A stretch of 64,000 nucleotides of DNA, taken from contig CM055872.1 of NCBI GenBank assembly GCA_029582165.1, positions 2,883,582 through 2,947,581 on the forward strand, in the 5' to 3' direction. How positions within the stretch are numbered: position 1 is the first letter of the stretch; every line of letters begins with the position of its first letter. Shown here piece by piece: positions 12,490 through 23,865 of this stretch. Source of the DNA: Portulaca oleracea. Taxonomy: Eukaryota > Streptophyta > Magnoliopsida > Caryophyllales > Portulacaceae. The notes beneath the pieces are model-generated. The model was not told the DNA's origin and searched no databases. It saw only the letters and a program-made list of their open reading frames with translations. A program made the position numbers and the translations under genes.

Positions 12490-12780
12490 GCAATCTCTCA
12501 CGGACTATTGCCTTTGCCGTTGACTGCATCCATCAATACCTTATTGTCACCCTCCACGATGATATTTCTTAGCCCACTATACTTGGCTTCCTTTGACGCA
12601 TTACGAAGGGTCACTGCTTCGGCTACGATGATAGAGGCTTTACCCAAGTTAAACAAATGCGTTGCTACCACTAATCCTCTTCCATCGTGAATGATGAAGC
12701 CTCTCAATGCACCCTTTGAAGAACGTGACCCATCGAAGTTGATTTTGAAGAAATTAATCTTCCCCGGGCGCCCCCTCCAA
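12490..12780 (-). pseudogene. RNase H domain fragment of an L1-type LINE
   Basis: The minus-strand reading gives KINFFKINFDGSRSSKG, then GFIIHDGRGLVV, AEAVTLRNASKEAKY and NIIVEGDNKVLMDAVNG. This is the plant RNase H (RVT_3) pattern with the catalytic Asp in NFDGS, a Glu in AEA and an Asp in EGDNK. The frame continues past 12498 through a stop (SP*EIANLISDVRKF), where a Trp codon has probably become TGA. No reverse transcriptase lies next to it, so it is a detached, dead fragment of a non-LTR retrotransposon. The same domain type is seen in the LINE at 55.8-59.3 kb. Confidence 0.8.
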
Positions 12781-13931
12781 GTAATCCACCTCCAAGAATG
12801 CTTCCGCGTTGGAGGATGTGGTAGAAAGACAATATCTCATGAATTGAAGAAAGATTCAAGTGAATTCTCCACTCTACACGATCTCTGTTCGCCCTTCAAA
12901 GAGTTGCTAGAGGGATCGAGCTCTATCAACTAAAGTTCATCACTTTCCAAAAGCTCCACAAAAGCGAGACAACTCTATCTATATTATAAAGTGCTTCTAG
13001 AGGGATTGAACTCAATCCACTCTTGACCTCAGCACAAGATTTTAAGTGAGGCAATTCATTAAATTTATTTAAAAATAAAAATAAATAAATAATGTGACAT
13101 TTATCTAACTCGGCTATTTTACTTTCCTTTTCTTACAAAATCTTATCTAATTTTACCTTATTTTATCATGCCCTGTATTTTTTCTACTAGGAGAAATTAT
13201 CTTCTTAGATAGAAAACAAAATTAAAACCTTCATGAGGAAGTTTGGAAGGACGGCATGCATGCATGATGCATGTGATATTATGTTAAATGTGCTTGGTTG
13301 ATACGTTGGATTTATGTAGTAACAATCATAATGATTGCCCCATTGAAATTCAATACAGTAGTGAGATCCGACAATTCCATCACCATTAAAATTAAAACAA
13401 AACTATAACCACAAATTATGTGCCTCTTAATTTCATATCCACGCGTGAGTGTCACTTCCATTAGATTACACCCTAGATTTCCGTCATTAAAAGCAAATCT
13501 CAAATATTCCTTCTTTTCTTTTCTTTTTCTTTCGAAGGGAAAAGGAGAAGAAAATTCCACTTTTAGAAGACTCACAAAGGACCCAAAAAAAAACCCTATT
13601 GCTTGGATGTCTTAGTTTAATTGTATGATCTTTAGATTCCCCTTGGATTTTATTTTTTTGACGGCTTAAATGGAGAATAACATGTTAAACGAAAATACCA
13701 TTAAGAAAAGTATATGTATCTTTTAAAGTAAAGTCGTAGACAAATTTTGACAATTCATCCGTCTATGCTCTCTTTTTATTGGAGGTAAGTTGGATCTGGG
13801 TCATAGCGTGAGCAATAGAATTACAGCCTCTTTTATATAATTGAAACGAACAAAGTCTTACAAATGTTAAATACTTAAAATAAAATCAGTAAAGAAAGTA
13901 GCATCATTGTTTTGACGATTTCTATTCCTAA

Positions 13932-14156
13932 AGGGGTGTTTGGTTGAGAAATTTTTCTGGGGAAATTGGTCAATTTTTCTAAGTTGAAAAACTTTCCCAT
14001 GTTTGGTTTTCCATAATCTATGAGAAAGTTTTGATGTGTGACCCATTGTTTCCTACACAACCTCAAAAAAAAGTTTCCCGTGGGGGGCTAGGGAAAATCT
14101 TTCCCGGAAAAATTTTTCCTGAAAAAGTTTTCCCCGAGAAACTACCAAACGCACCA
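13932..14156. mobile_element. Tourist-like MITE (TGGTGCGTTTGGTT family)
   Basis: Left end AGGGGTGTTTGGTTGAG and reversed right end TGGTGCGTTTGGTAG pair, with TAA on both sides (13929-13931, 14157-14159). The interior is rich in GAAAA(A)TTTTTC foldback blocks. The 3-bp TAA duplication is typical of PIF/Harbinger. Confidence 0.8.
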
Positions 14157-14360
14157 TAAATTACTTTCCAAGCAACTTGGATTCACATTCTACTATGAAC
14201 TTCTTGTACTCATGGGATCAAGCCTCCACGAGTCTAATAATACATATCCTATCTTCCTCCATGAAAGGACCCATATATTCGTTTACCTGCTTAGTTCTCG
14301 GAAGATCAACGTCCTCTAAATAGTTTCGAATAACAAAGCCCTGTTTATATGCATTCTCTT

Positions 14361-14950
14361 CACGTCTACTCACATCGTATTAATGTGAGATGACATAAGT
14401 GGAAGGCAGCCTCAGGGTTGTTGTTTGATAAGAGAGTTTCGTGTAAGTTGAAAGGTAAGATGTATCATGCGGTAATTAGACCAACAATGTTATATGATTC
14501 AGAGTGTTGGGCTACAAGGAAGGTGCACTCACAAAGGTTGCATGTGGCTGAAATGCGGATAGTTAGATGGATTTGTGGGTTCACTAAAATGGATAAAATT
14601 AGGAATGATGTTTGTCACGAGAAGTTAGAGGTAGCCCCTATTGAGGATAAGCTTCGTAAGAATAGGCTGATATGGTTTGGTTACGTATATAGGAGAAACG
14701 TGGAAGCTCCAGTGCGAAGATGTGAAAAGACTACATTTCCGCCGCTTCGTCGAAGTCGTGGTAGGCCGCGAAAGTCAATGAAGCAGATATTAAATCTGAT
14801 TTGAAGCACATGTGGGCCTAGTGGAGGACAACGCACTAGATAGGGGAGTCTGGTGGGATAGGATTAAGGTTATCAAGTGAGAGGGTGGAAGGTAGCTAGC
14901 TGGTATGACGCCTTGTTGTGACTTTGCTTTGTATTCCTTGTGGTCTATAT
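14361..14950 (+). pseudogene. RTE-type LINE, 3' end of the ORF (decayed)
   Basis: An open stretch to the stop at 14802-14804 reads WKAASGLLFDKRVSCKLKGK, then YHAVIRPTMLYDSECWA, LHVAEMRIVRWICGFT, RLIWFGYVYRR and RRSRGRPRKSMKQ. This is the conserved C-terminal part of plant RTE-clade reverse transcriptases. An in-frame stop just before WKAAS and frame breaks after 14804 show it is dead. The frame-shifted tail (LDRGVWWDRIK-like) resumes the homology and then runs into the 3' untranslated tail. A second copy of the same tail lies at 21041-21290. Confidence 0.85.
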
Positions 14951-15365
14951 GTGTTTGTCTCTATTTGTGTTTACCAAGCTAGTCTGAAGATGTAGCTGAA
15001 TTACTCAGTGTAGAGCACACAGGTATGAATTTTGCTTTTCTTTGACTCTCATATGTTTATAATTTGTCTTTTTTCGTTCTTACTTCTTTGGTTCCCAAGC
15101 TTTTTCTATCATTTTCTAATTAAAAAAAAAACTTTTCTTTTTTTTAGTTTAACGGAATTAGCCTCTTCATGCATTCTCATGCATGGAGAAGATTGCTTAT
15201 ATATTGGCCACCTTAGACCCGTATTAGCGGGACTATAATGAAGTTCATTGTTGTTTGTTTAATAGTTGGAATTGTAAAAAGTAAACAATTTATTAATTAA
15301 ATGTAAAAATGGAATCCCAATCGTTAAAATGGTAAATTTGACAAATAAATTGGGATAATAAAGTT

Positions 15366-15556
15366 GGGCCCCGTTCTTTGGATTGGTATCTCTAACCAAT
15401 CCAATCCAATCAAATCAAATCCAATCGAAACCTTACACAACTTTCCAAAAAAACATTATCTCTAAAAACACAATTCTCAAAAAAACAAAAAACATTATAA
15501 CTTTTATAATTCAATCCAACTTAATCCATCCAAACATGATTTTAATCAATCCAAAT
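15366..15556. mobile_element. Tourist-like MITE, one end
   Basis: Begins GGCCCCGTTCTTTGGATTGG and continues with ATCCAATC and ACATTATCTCTAAAAACAC blocks shared with the copies at 2.6, 23.3, 24.6 and 31.6 kb. The expected right terminus is missing; a small retroposon-like insert follows. Confidence 0.55.
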
Positions 15557-15572
15557 AACATGATCTAATTAT

Positions 15573-15622
15573 TTTTTTTGAAAAGCCCCAACAAACGGGC
15601 AACTAGATATTATTGATTTGTC
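15573..15622 (-). mobile_element. Tiny 5'-truncated retroposon insert
   Basis: A 50-bp insert starts with a T-tract on the plus strand (an A-tail on the minus strand). It is bracketed by a perfect 16-bp direct repeat AACATGATCTAATTAT at 15557-15572 and 15623-15638. The long duplication plus A-tail is the mark of LINE-driven insertion. It is too short to name a SINE or LINE family. Confidence 0.65.
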
Positions 15623-15684
15623 AACATGATCTAATTATGATAACAAACATTTTGTAACGGAAGTAGTACCTGATATTAGATAGA

Positions 15685-16715
15685 GGTCCTATTTTTTAGT
15701 TAAGTTATTTTCAGGTTTGGATGGATAAATTATAATAAGTTGTTTAGATGGATAAATTATAATAAGTTGGGATAAATTAAGATAAGTTATAATTTTTTTT
15801 TGGGAATATTGTGAAATAACCCTAGAGGGAGGGTGAATAGGGTTATGTGGATAATTCTGCACTTCAATCAACACAACTAGGTTAATAGCACTTTTATATA
15901 ATGAAAAATACTTCTTTATTAATTAAACAAAAGTGCTTAGAGCAAAGGAGGTTACAACTCAGCTCAAATGAAAACCGTGAGGTCCTCAAATGGCTTACTG
16001 AAATAGAAGACTTTGCAGATGTCTTCTATATTTGAGGCCTCACAGAAGAGGCGTACAGATAGTGAAACAACTTCAAAGTGAGACTCCTTCCTCAATTCAA
16101 ACACTCGACCTTAGAGGTCCTTACCAGTGTGCTCACTGGTTACACAAACTCACCACTTACAACTGTGGCTACACTCAAAATATCAACACACAATATCCCT
16201 ACACTCAGAACTTTCTCACACAAAGTTCCGACTCAGATTTGCTTGCTTGGAAATCCACTTGTCTCAAGAGAAGTCTTCGGCAGTATATATATATTAGAGA
16301 GTTTGAGGCAGCAACAGTTTCTTGCTTTTGGAGGAGATAATTTCCTTTCTTGAGTTATCTTCTCAATCTTCTATATAATCCTGATATCCTTGATTTACTT
16401 CCAATAAATTGGATACTTGGAATAAAGGAAACAACGGTTATTGTATTAATTCAGAAAGGATAGGAGAAAATATAATTTAAGGTTTTAGAATATACTTCCC
16501 TAAATTAATTTTGTCAATCTTTCAAACAAAATCTTTAATGCTGGCGCTGAAGGTCATCGGAGCTTGCTGCGATAAGGTCCTCAGACTTGGCTGGAGACTC
16601 TTCATATTGTTTTTAGAGTGGATGTTTTTTTTGAGAAATTGTGTTAGATTTGAATAAGATAAATAACTTATGATAAATTGTGAAAATTATATCTAACATA
16701 ACCAAAAAACAGGGC
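15685..16715. mobile_element. Tourist-like MITE split by a solo LTR
   Basis: Ends GGTCCTATTTTTTAGTTA and (reversed) GCCCTGTTTTTTGGTTA pair, with TAGA on both sides. Without the LTR at 15812-16604 and one copy of its target duplication, the MITE would be about 233 bp. Confidence 0.7.
15812..16604. mobile_element. Solo LTR of an LTR retrotransposon
   Basis: A 793-bp sequence starting TGAAATAACCCTAGAGGG and ending CTGGAGACTCTTCA, thus TG...CA. It is flanked by a perfect 5-bp duplication TATTG (15807-15811 and 16605-16609). No internal region or second LTR is present, so the element was probably reduced by LTR-LTR recombination. The short open frames inside are not genes. The superfamily is not assignable from the LTR alone. 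Confidence 0.85.
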
Positions 16716-16938
16716 TAGAATCGTTATTTACATTTTGTACCATGCCCTATCTATCTAGCTGATCATTAGGAGCCTGTTGGTTAAGTCTATTTTACTGTAA
16801 AGTGCATGTGTATAATGCAAATTTATTTTGGTATAGTGTACTCTCTTTTCTGTTATTTTTTTTAGAATTCCCATCTTTTTAAATGCAGAGGGTTAGCTCA
16901 GAAAACATAGCTTAACAAAAGGACATGATAAATAATTA

Positions 16939-17195
16939 CTCCCTCCGTTCCATATTAACTGTCGTCTTTGGAAATTGTGCAGTCAAATTTTATAAATTTT
17001 GACCATAAATTTTTCAATATATATAATGAATTGATATATAAAATCACCACCATTACATTCGTAATGAAAAATACTATCATAAAAATATAATATTCTAAGT
17101 GTTAATAACATATTATGTAAGAAATTATCAATAAAAAAGTGACATTGGAGACTGTGAAAGTCAAAATTATGACAATTAATATGGAACGGAGGGAG
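16939..17195. mobile_element. Stowaway MITE
   Basis: A 257-bp element with ends CTCCCTCCGTTCC ... GGAACGGAGGGAG, a TA duplication on each side and no ORF. These are the exact hallmarks of Tc1/mariner-derived Stowaway elements. Confidence 0.95.
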
Positions 17196-17716
17196 TATTA
17201 GAAATGAAGGGCATCATAAATAGAAGACATGACGTCATTTAACCAAAAACTGTGGTTGGGTGATTTAACCAAAAACCATGCCCTAGTCCTGCACACTACT
17301 AACACTACCCGAGCATGCATGTTCCTTTTTTAGGACACCCCTCTTTTTTTTCTCCAAAAATAAAAATAAAATAAATACCTATTTCAACTAGGACACGCAA
17401 AACCCAAAACGTGTAATAATAAATAAATATTATTTTCTTTGCTAAAGCAAACATGTCTAATTTAGCAATTGTACTCAACTACTCATATATCATAAAGGCC
17501 TTTTTTTCCAAAAAATTAGTCCATTTGTATTCATTTTTTTTTGTCTTTTTTATGTGGTCTTGAACATACATAGTTACATTTTATATTGGGTAATTGGATT
17601 CTAATAATACGAACTTTTAGCCATGTAAGACTTAATAATACGAACTTTCGATTTGATTTTTAATAATCTGACTTTGACTTATTGCTGATTAACGCACCGA
17701 GTTAAGTTCAACTTAA

Positions 17717-18805
17717 CTCGGTGGCAGGATGACGTGGCGGCCGGAGTAATATATTTTGACTTTATTTTGTACACAGTCAGCATTTGACTTGCCACATCAC
17801 CTCTCTTCCTTTCCCTTTCCCTTTCTCTCTCCTCCTTCCCCTTTCTCTCTCCTCCCCTCCTCTCCTTCGATCCAGAGAAGACATGGCCATGGCCATGGCT
17901 TGTCCTTCTCTTCTCTCTATTTCTCTCTCTACAATATCCTGCACTCTACAAAAAATAGAGCCATGTAATCCCCGCATTTCGAATCAAACTCTAGCATTTC
18001 TATTCAAAATACCCAACAAGGCAACAACAAAACCCACCATTTCCAGATAAATCAACACAGAAACTCAGATCGAACCCTTTTCCAGAACCCACGCGGGATT
18101 AACAATGAGATTGCACCAAAATGAGTAGAAGCTTAAAATCAAAGCAAAATTAATCAAAGAAAGAAAATGAACAAACAAATATGTGAATAGAATTCAACAG
18201 ATGATGATGGCAACACTATCTTTCATTTGACAACTGTACACAAGCATTTGGAGGTATGTATCTTTTCAATTCTCTTAACACACAAGTGAAGAATAGTCTC
18301 CCTTGTATCCAATATGAACCGAGTCGACTCAGGAGAGGCTCGAGTCAACTGTTTGACCACCTCAACTTGAACCCCTTTCCACGTTTGCCAGGTGCGAGGT
18401 GGAGAGCCAGGCGGCCAAGCGAGTCTGACTCGGTGGCCAGGTTGGGGTTATCAACCCAGAAATTCAGATCGAACCCAGAACCCAGCAACCATTCTCGAGC
18501 GACAGAACAATACCCACCAAAATCGAGATCCCAATCAACAAAAACAAACAATACCCACCAAAATTAAGTCATGGCCATGGCAGGATGTTGTAGAGAGAGA
18601 AATAGAGAGAAGAGGAGGACAAGCCATGGCCATGGCCATGTCTTCTCTGGATCGAAGAAGAGGAGGGGAGGAGTGAGAAAGGGGAAGGAGGAGAGAGAAA
18701 GGGAAAGGGAAAGGAAGAGAGGTGATGTGGCAAGTCAAATGCTGACTGTGTACAAAATAAAGTCAAAATATATTACTCCGGCCGCCACGTCATCCTGCCA
18801 CCGAG
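17717..18805. mobile_element. Large inverted repeat (foldback element) with unique centre
   Basis: Arms of about 223 bp, 17717-17939 and 18582-18805, are near-perfect reverse complements. They include CTCGGTGGCAGGATGACGTGG, a pyrimidine-rich run and CATGGCCATGGCCATGG. About 640 bp of non-palindromic sequence separates them. The left arm is preceded by TTCAACTTAACTCGG and 'GGATTCTAATAATACGAAC' blocks also present in the element at 29534-29838, which has a Mutator-type target duplication. It is therefore probably a Mutator-type foldback element whose right end is truncated. The open frames in the arms mirror each other and are not genes. Confidence 0.8.
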
Positions 18806-18969
18806 CTTAAGTGCCAAGTGCATCTAATAAGCGTCCTACAGCCCACGCCGCGCGCGCGTGTGCGGTTCAATGCTTGAACCTTAATCTTAGCACAGTTTAG
18901 CCTAGTCCAAACATTTATTTTTCTCATAATTTCTAGAATTAATTAGGTCATGATCTTCTCCGCGGTGGG

Positions 18970-19200
18970 TAAAGTGTGAAAATGATATGCTACACTAAAT
19001 TGTAAAAAGTGTGGTATGTTGCGATAAAATTTGTGGTAAGAATGATTGGTATGTTAGATTGTTAGGTGAGTAGAGGAAAGTGAGGAGAAGAAAAGTATAG
19101 TTATTACGCTAACGTGTGGTATGGTATGATAAAATGCAATAATTTGTGAATAATGTGATAAATTACGACAAATACAGTATAGTACCATAGAAAAGAATAT
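18970..19200. mobile_element. Tourist-like MITE, degenerate
   Basis: Repeats of GTGTGGTATG.TG.GATAAAAT and GGTAAGAATGATTGGTATG match the element at 22139-22674, and the piece ends near ATAGTACCATAGAAAAGAAT. The boundaries are approximate and the target duplication is not clear. Confidence 0.5.
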
Positions 19201-19267
19201 AACCATAAAATTTCTAAATTCATGGTCACTTCATTGGTGACAGAGAAAACCTTAATAGTATTATATA

Positions 19268-19270
19268 AAC

Positions 19271-19313
<43 letters not shown>
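19268..19313. repeat. (ATT)n microsatellite
   Basis: About 15 uninterrupted ATT units. Poly-Leu and poly-Asn frames across it are artefacts. Confidence 0.9.
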
Positions 19314-20571
19314 GAGAAGGATGCATGGTAAAATGGTAATATTAGGAAAACAAAGATCCAACTGGGGTAGTGTGTTTAGGAAGTGTCAGAGAGCACACAT
19401 GCAAGTATGCAACCACTAATGAATGAATGCTACTGCTGAGTGCTCATCAATCTTTGCTTAATGCTCGCAATTTCCAGCTATCATCAGATTTTTCATCAGT
19501 CCACACTGCAAACTCCACAGCTCTTCTGATAATTACCCTTCCATTTCTTTAATTAATTATCCCTTATTTACTGTGTGATAGCTGTAAAAAAATGTGTAGC
19601 ATGTATATCATCAGTTCATCAGATTAAAAAAAGACTGGATTAAACTGAATTTAACCAATTTTATATATATATATATATATATATGTGTGTCAATTCTGTA
19701 AATTATAAATGAGGTGATCAATTTGAAATTTTGAGAAACCCTGTGGTCCTAGATTTCCACCCTCTTTATCCACTTTTCCCCATAATTTTCAACTTTATCC
19801 CCACATTTAATTTCTGGATTTACCTCACACTTACAAAGGGTAATTAATCAAACAGACAGATGACATTATGTATCATGTATTCATTTATCAACTGTAAGCC
19901 TCTTATTACACGATTGTGTATATGATTTATTCTTTTTAAATTATTATAATAAATAACAATTTATTTTTGTATATACATGTGTGTGTTTACTATAGGTTCT
20001 GCATTGTTTTTGGAAAGTATACTAAAGTTCTATTCTCGAGGGAGATGATAAAATTAGGTAAAGTAAGTTTGATAAAGAAAAGAAATGAAATGTAAAAAAA
20101 AAAAATTGTGGTAGGTAAGTCCGTGATGAGGTAAATATATTTTATTACTAAATTCTGACTCTTTTGTGGAAAATAAAATGATATTGGTTGGAATATTTTT
20201 TACGAATACGGTAAGATAAGAAAAATGATAAGATAAAAAAAAAACCTAATTTATCATTTCAAAGAACATGGACGAATTGAGACGCCAAAGTTTAAATTAT
20301 TATTTTTAACTTGTCACAATGGTTTCAATGAGTACTAATGGATGTCAATTAACTATGATTGATATTGATTATACTTAAATATTAATCATAAATACTATAA
20401 CAAGTTGAAAATAAGAAGCTATGATGTGTTAGTCTGGATTTATATACTTGCTATCAAAGTTTACAAGCAACTAGGAATGTTTGTAAACATTAGTATTTTG
20501 AGAGGAATGATGCAACACCACCATCAAGATTATGTATAATTCCTCCAAAAAAAAAAAGATTATGCATAAGG

Positions 20572-20935
20572 CCCTGTTTTAGGCATCTAGTCAAATTTTA
20601 TTTATTTTACCCTTCTTTGTTTACCTTATTCATTTTTATTTATTTTATCTTTACTTATTCTTATATTGCTTGCCTATTTTATATAAATATATTTAAAGAT
20701 TCATATATTTAGTAAATTATTTAGTTGATATGACTTACCTAATTTACAATATCAATATTATTAACAATTATAAAATATATATTTAAATTAAAGTCCATAT
20801 ATTTAAGTGATGTAAATGATATAATTTACCTTGTTGTCTATTATTTTCTATTTATTACCTTTTCTATATATGCTTACATTATATATCTCTACTTACTTTA
20901 CTTATCCTACCTTTTACTTACCAACAAAAAGAACT
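20572..20935. mobile_element. Tourist-like MITE, probable
   Basis: Starts GGCCCTGTTTTAGGCATC after TAA and ends in TACCTTTTACTTACCAACAAAAAGAACTCCC-like sequence. The interior is ACCTTA/TTATTTTA-rich, as in the copy at 25.9-26.2 kb. The right end is only loosely matched. Confidence 0.4.
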
Positions 20936-21040
20936 CCCTTGAAAATGTGTGAAGATCCAAATACAAGTGCATCAAGCCCATTTATTTTTAATGTTGTGTT
21001 TATTTGTTAATAATAAGCCATATTTCATCGTAGGCATGAC

Positions 21041-21290
21041 ATGTCTAAAAAGTCTATAAGGGATGTAATTAGAGGTGATTTGAAGCATGTATGCTTAGTA
21101 AACGGCATGACACTTGATAGGAGTGTTGGGGGGCTAGGATTAAGGTACTCGGGTGACAGGGTGAGCTCGCGATGGAAGGCACGTTGTTTTGCTTTTATTG
21201 TGTGTTTCTTTTCTTTCTTTCTTTCTTTCTTTTTTTTAACCTATTTACTCTGACTAAACTAGAATTGAATTCCGACGTTGCAAAGCTGAC
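21041..21290 (+). pseudogene. RTE-type LINE 3' tail, second copy
   Basis: Reads SIRDVIRGDLKHVCLVNGMT then LDRS, matching the last conserved block of RTE ORFs, and runs on into DRVSSRWKARC. Its DNA parallels 14800-14930 (LDR.V..., GGATTAAGGT, GAAGG..G). It is 5'-truncated, as expected for a dead LINE insertion, and a TTTC-rich tail follows. Confidence 0.65.
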
Positions 21291-21334
21291 TTGACGTCCT
21301 TGAAAAGTTCGGACTTGACCGAAAATAATTGAAA

Positions 21335-21500
21335 CGGATTGAACTAAATATTAACCCATTGCAGCTTTGAATTTTTTTAAGGGTGTCAAGTCAGTTTTAC
21401 GACTTAAGAATTCAATTCTGATTTAGTGAATAAATAAGTAAAAAGTTTGGTCAGTTTAAATTATTTTCAGCTACTCACGTTTTATTTTAGATTATTTTGA
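21335..21500 (+). repeat. Unclassified dispersed repeat, copy 1
   Basis: Shares long stretches with 25275-25455: ATATTAACCCA.TG, TTTTAAGGGT..., AAGTCAGTTTT.CGAC and GAATTCAATTCTG, then TTATTTTCAG..ACTCAC. Neither copy has a coding frame or clear termini. Confidence 0.55.
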
Positions 21501-22138
21501 GACTAAGAACTTGAAAAGAAACCGCATTTCAAATATACACATAAATTGGTATTTTGAGGTGAATAATGATTGGATATATGCTTTTTTTTTTTTGGGAAGG
21601 CTAGAGAATAAGGGAGAAGAAATGAAGGAAATGAATGATGATGAGGAGGAGATAACAAGCAAAAGATTACAAAAGATCATATCCATTGTTTGTTGTTGTT
21701 ATTGTTGGGGTTTTAGAGAGAATCCATTGAGGTGGGCCCTACTTCACCCCTCAGTGGGACCCAGGACAAGCTCTGTTATGTTTGCATAAGTACTTGTTAT
21801 TGTATTACAGTAATTTTTTTTTTCTCTATTTGCCTGATTAAATTAAAGTAACAAAATATAATATACATATTATTATTGTTATGATGTATATAAGAATACA
21901 AACGAAAAACCATAGAATAAGGAAGAGAGAGAATGGAGAAAGTGACAAGACGAGAGAAAAAGAGTGGGACGATCGTGATTTCCATTTCCTCTAATTCTTC
22001 TCTTGTTTGTCAGCCTTTTCTTTTCTTTTCTTTTCTTTCCCATGCCATGCCATGCCTCCTCTCTCTTTCGTTTTTGCCCCCCTTCCCTTTTCTTTTCTTT
22101 ATTGTCTCTAACAATATATATGCACCCTATAGTAAAAC

Positions 22139-22674
22139 TTGGGTTTGGTTCTTTTCTACCGCGGTTAAAATTGCGGAAATGATATGGTAAATTGAAAAAA
22201 ATGTGATATGTTCAGGTATTGTATGATAAATTGTTATAAAATTTATGGTAGGAATGATTGATATGATAGGTGAGGAGGGTGAAAAGTAAAGAGAAAAGTG
22301 AGGAGAGACAAATTATGGTTGTTGTGATGGCGTGTGTGTAACGCCCCGGTCACTCCCGAGTCGCGGGCATTATTGATAACCGCTTCTAGTATCGTTGAAT
22401 GTCCTCACAAATCACCATGAGTCTTTCCAGCATGCTTCATCATCGCTCACACGCTGTTTGAGAAAACTTCCCTGGGGTCACTCATCCTTACACTACTCCC
22501 AGTCAAGCACACTTAGCCATTATTAAGTAGTCATTTCAATCTCTTTAAACCACACTTAGCCATGTATCCATGGTGTTACAGTGTGATATGATATGGTAAG
22601 ATGCGGTAGTTTGTGGAATGCTTGGTAAATTGTGGTAAGTATGGTAGGATACCATGGAAAAGAACAAGGCTTTA
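22139..22674. mobile_element. Tourist-like MITE split by a Cassandra solo LTR
   Basis: Left TTGGGTTTGGTTCTTTTCTACC and reversed right AGCCTTGTTCTTTTCCATGG pair as ends. The internal GTGATATG..GGTA blocks are interrupted by the solo LTR at 22337-22580. Limits are approximate to a few bases. Confidence 0.65.
22337..22580 (-). mobile_element. Cassandra (5S-derived TRIM) solo LTR
   Basis: On the minus strand this 244-bp sequence starts TGTAACACCATGG, contains the 5S-rRNA-like stretch TGCTTGACTGGGAGTAGTG, then GGATGAGTGACC and GGGAAGT, and ends GGGGCGTTACA. A perfect 5-bp duplication GTGTG flanks it (22332-22336, 22581-22585). It is the same family as the LTRs at 48020-48620. The 5S-like segment is the internal pol III promoter region typical of Cassandra LTRs. 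Confidence 0.88.
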
Positions 22675-22685
22675 AACACATGTAA

Positions 22686-23193
22686 GTGAGGGTTTGCTGG
22701 CAACTATTTCTCCGAAAAGTTTGTCAACTTTCTCAAGTTGACCAAACTTTTCTATGTTTGTTTGTAAAATGAGGGGAGGAAAATTTTAAAGTGGATCTCA
22801 CTATGTTCCCAAGGTGGATGAGAAAAATTATCCCATGGAATGAAAAACTTTCCTATGTTTGTTTGTAAAATGAGGGGAAGAAAATTTTTAAGTGGATCTC
22901 ACTATTTTCCCAAGGTGGATAAGAAAAACTATCCCATGGGGAGATTAGGAAAGTTTTTGCTCATGGGAAAGAGAGTTTTATAACTTTATTTCTCAAAATT
23001 CCCGTAAAACTATTTCATAAATTAATATATAAAGGTAGTTTTGACATTTCAGATAAATGTTCCTACAAACTTTATCATATTTTTAAATGTAAACCAAATA
23101 TTATGTTCCTAGAAAAAAAATCTCTTAGGGAAGACTTTCTTAGAAAAATGTTTTACAAAAAATACATTTTTTCGGAAAAGAACAAACGCACCA
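22686..23193. mobile_element. Tourist-like MITE (TGGTGCGTTTG family) with internal tandem duplication
   Basis: The right end is GAACAAACGCACCA followed by TAA, and a TAA also precedes the left end. The interior holds two copies of a roughly 105-bp segment (about 22749-22853 and 22854-22943) sharing TATGTTTGTTTGTAAAATGA, AAGTGGATCTCACTAT and CCCAAGGTGGAT. It is non-coding. Confidence 0.65.
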
Positions 23194-23865
23194 TAAGTTT
23201 GTAACGAGTCTAAGTTAGACCTCATTGATTTCATAAGTTTATAACGAGTCTAAGTTAAATTATTTGAGTCTTGTTCTTTGGATTGGTTCAACTATCCAAT
23301 CCAAACTTTACATTATTTTTCAAAAAAACATTTTCTCTAAAAACACAATTTCCTAAAAAAGTATCATAACTTATCCAAATCAATCAATCCCCTGATTTTA
23401 ACCAATCTAAATAACATAGATAGGTAACATATGTAGGCTAAATTCATAAAATAGGTAATTTGATAAGCATGTAAGTTAAAATAAATATTCTATTTTTATT
23501 ATTTTTATGTAGAGGTAAGGAAAGTGAATAAGTAGATACAAATATACAATTGATTGGTAAAAGTTATGTAGGTTAAACTTAACTTATATCCCAACAAATA
23601 GGGTCTTACCGTTGATTAATGATGAATGTGATGAATATTGAATATAAATTAATTTTAATAAGTTGAAAATTAAGAACAAGCTGACAGTATAGTATGTATG
23701 TGTTGTTAGTAATTTAGTCAATGTGAGTATGGTTGATATTATTAGAGTATAAAATTGTTACTGGACATTTAATCATTAGTTTAAATTTTTGACTAAAATG
23801 ATCTCAACGATCAGACTGTGTCACTGTGTGAGTAGTTTTAGATTTTCATTTGCACGAGGTGAAAA

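Noticed and set aside
16032..16353. Two overlapping 90-100-codon frames
   Set aside because: Inside a solo LTR with clear TG...CA ends and a TATTG duplication.
17777..18766. Several 65-100-codon frames on both strands
   Set aside because: They mirror each other in the two arms of the inverted repeat and are Leu/Pro/Ser or Arg/Glu-rich products of a CT/GA run.
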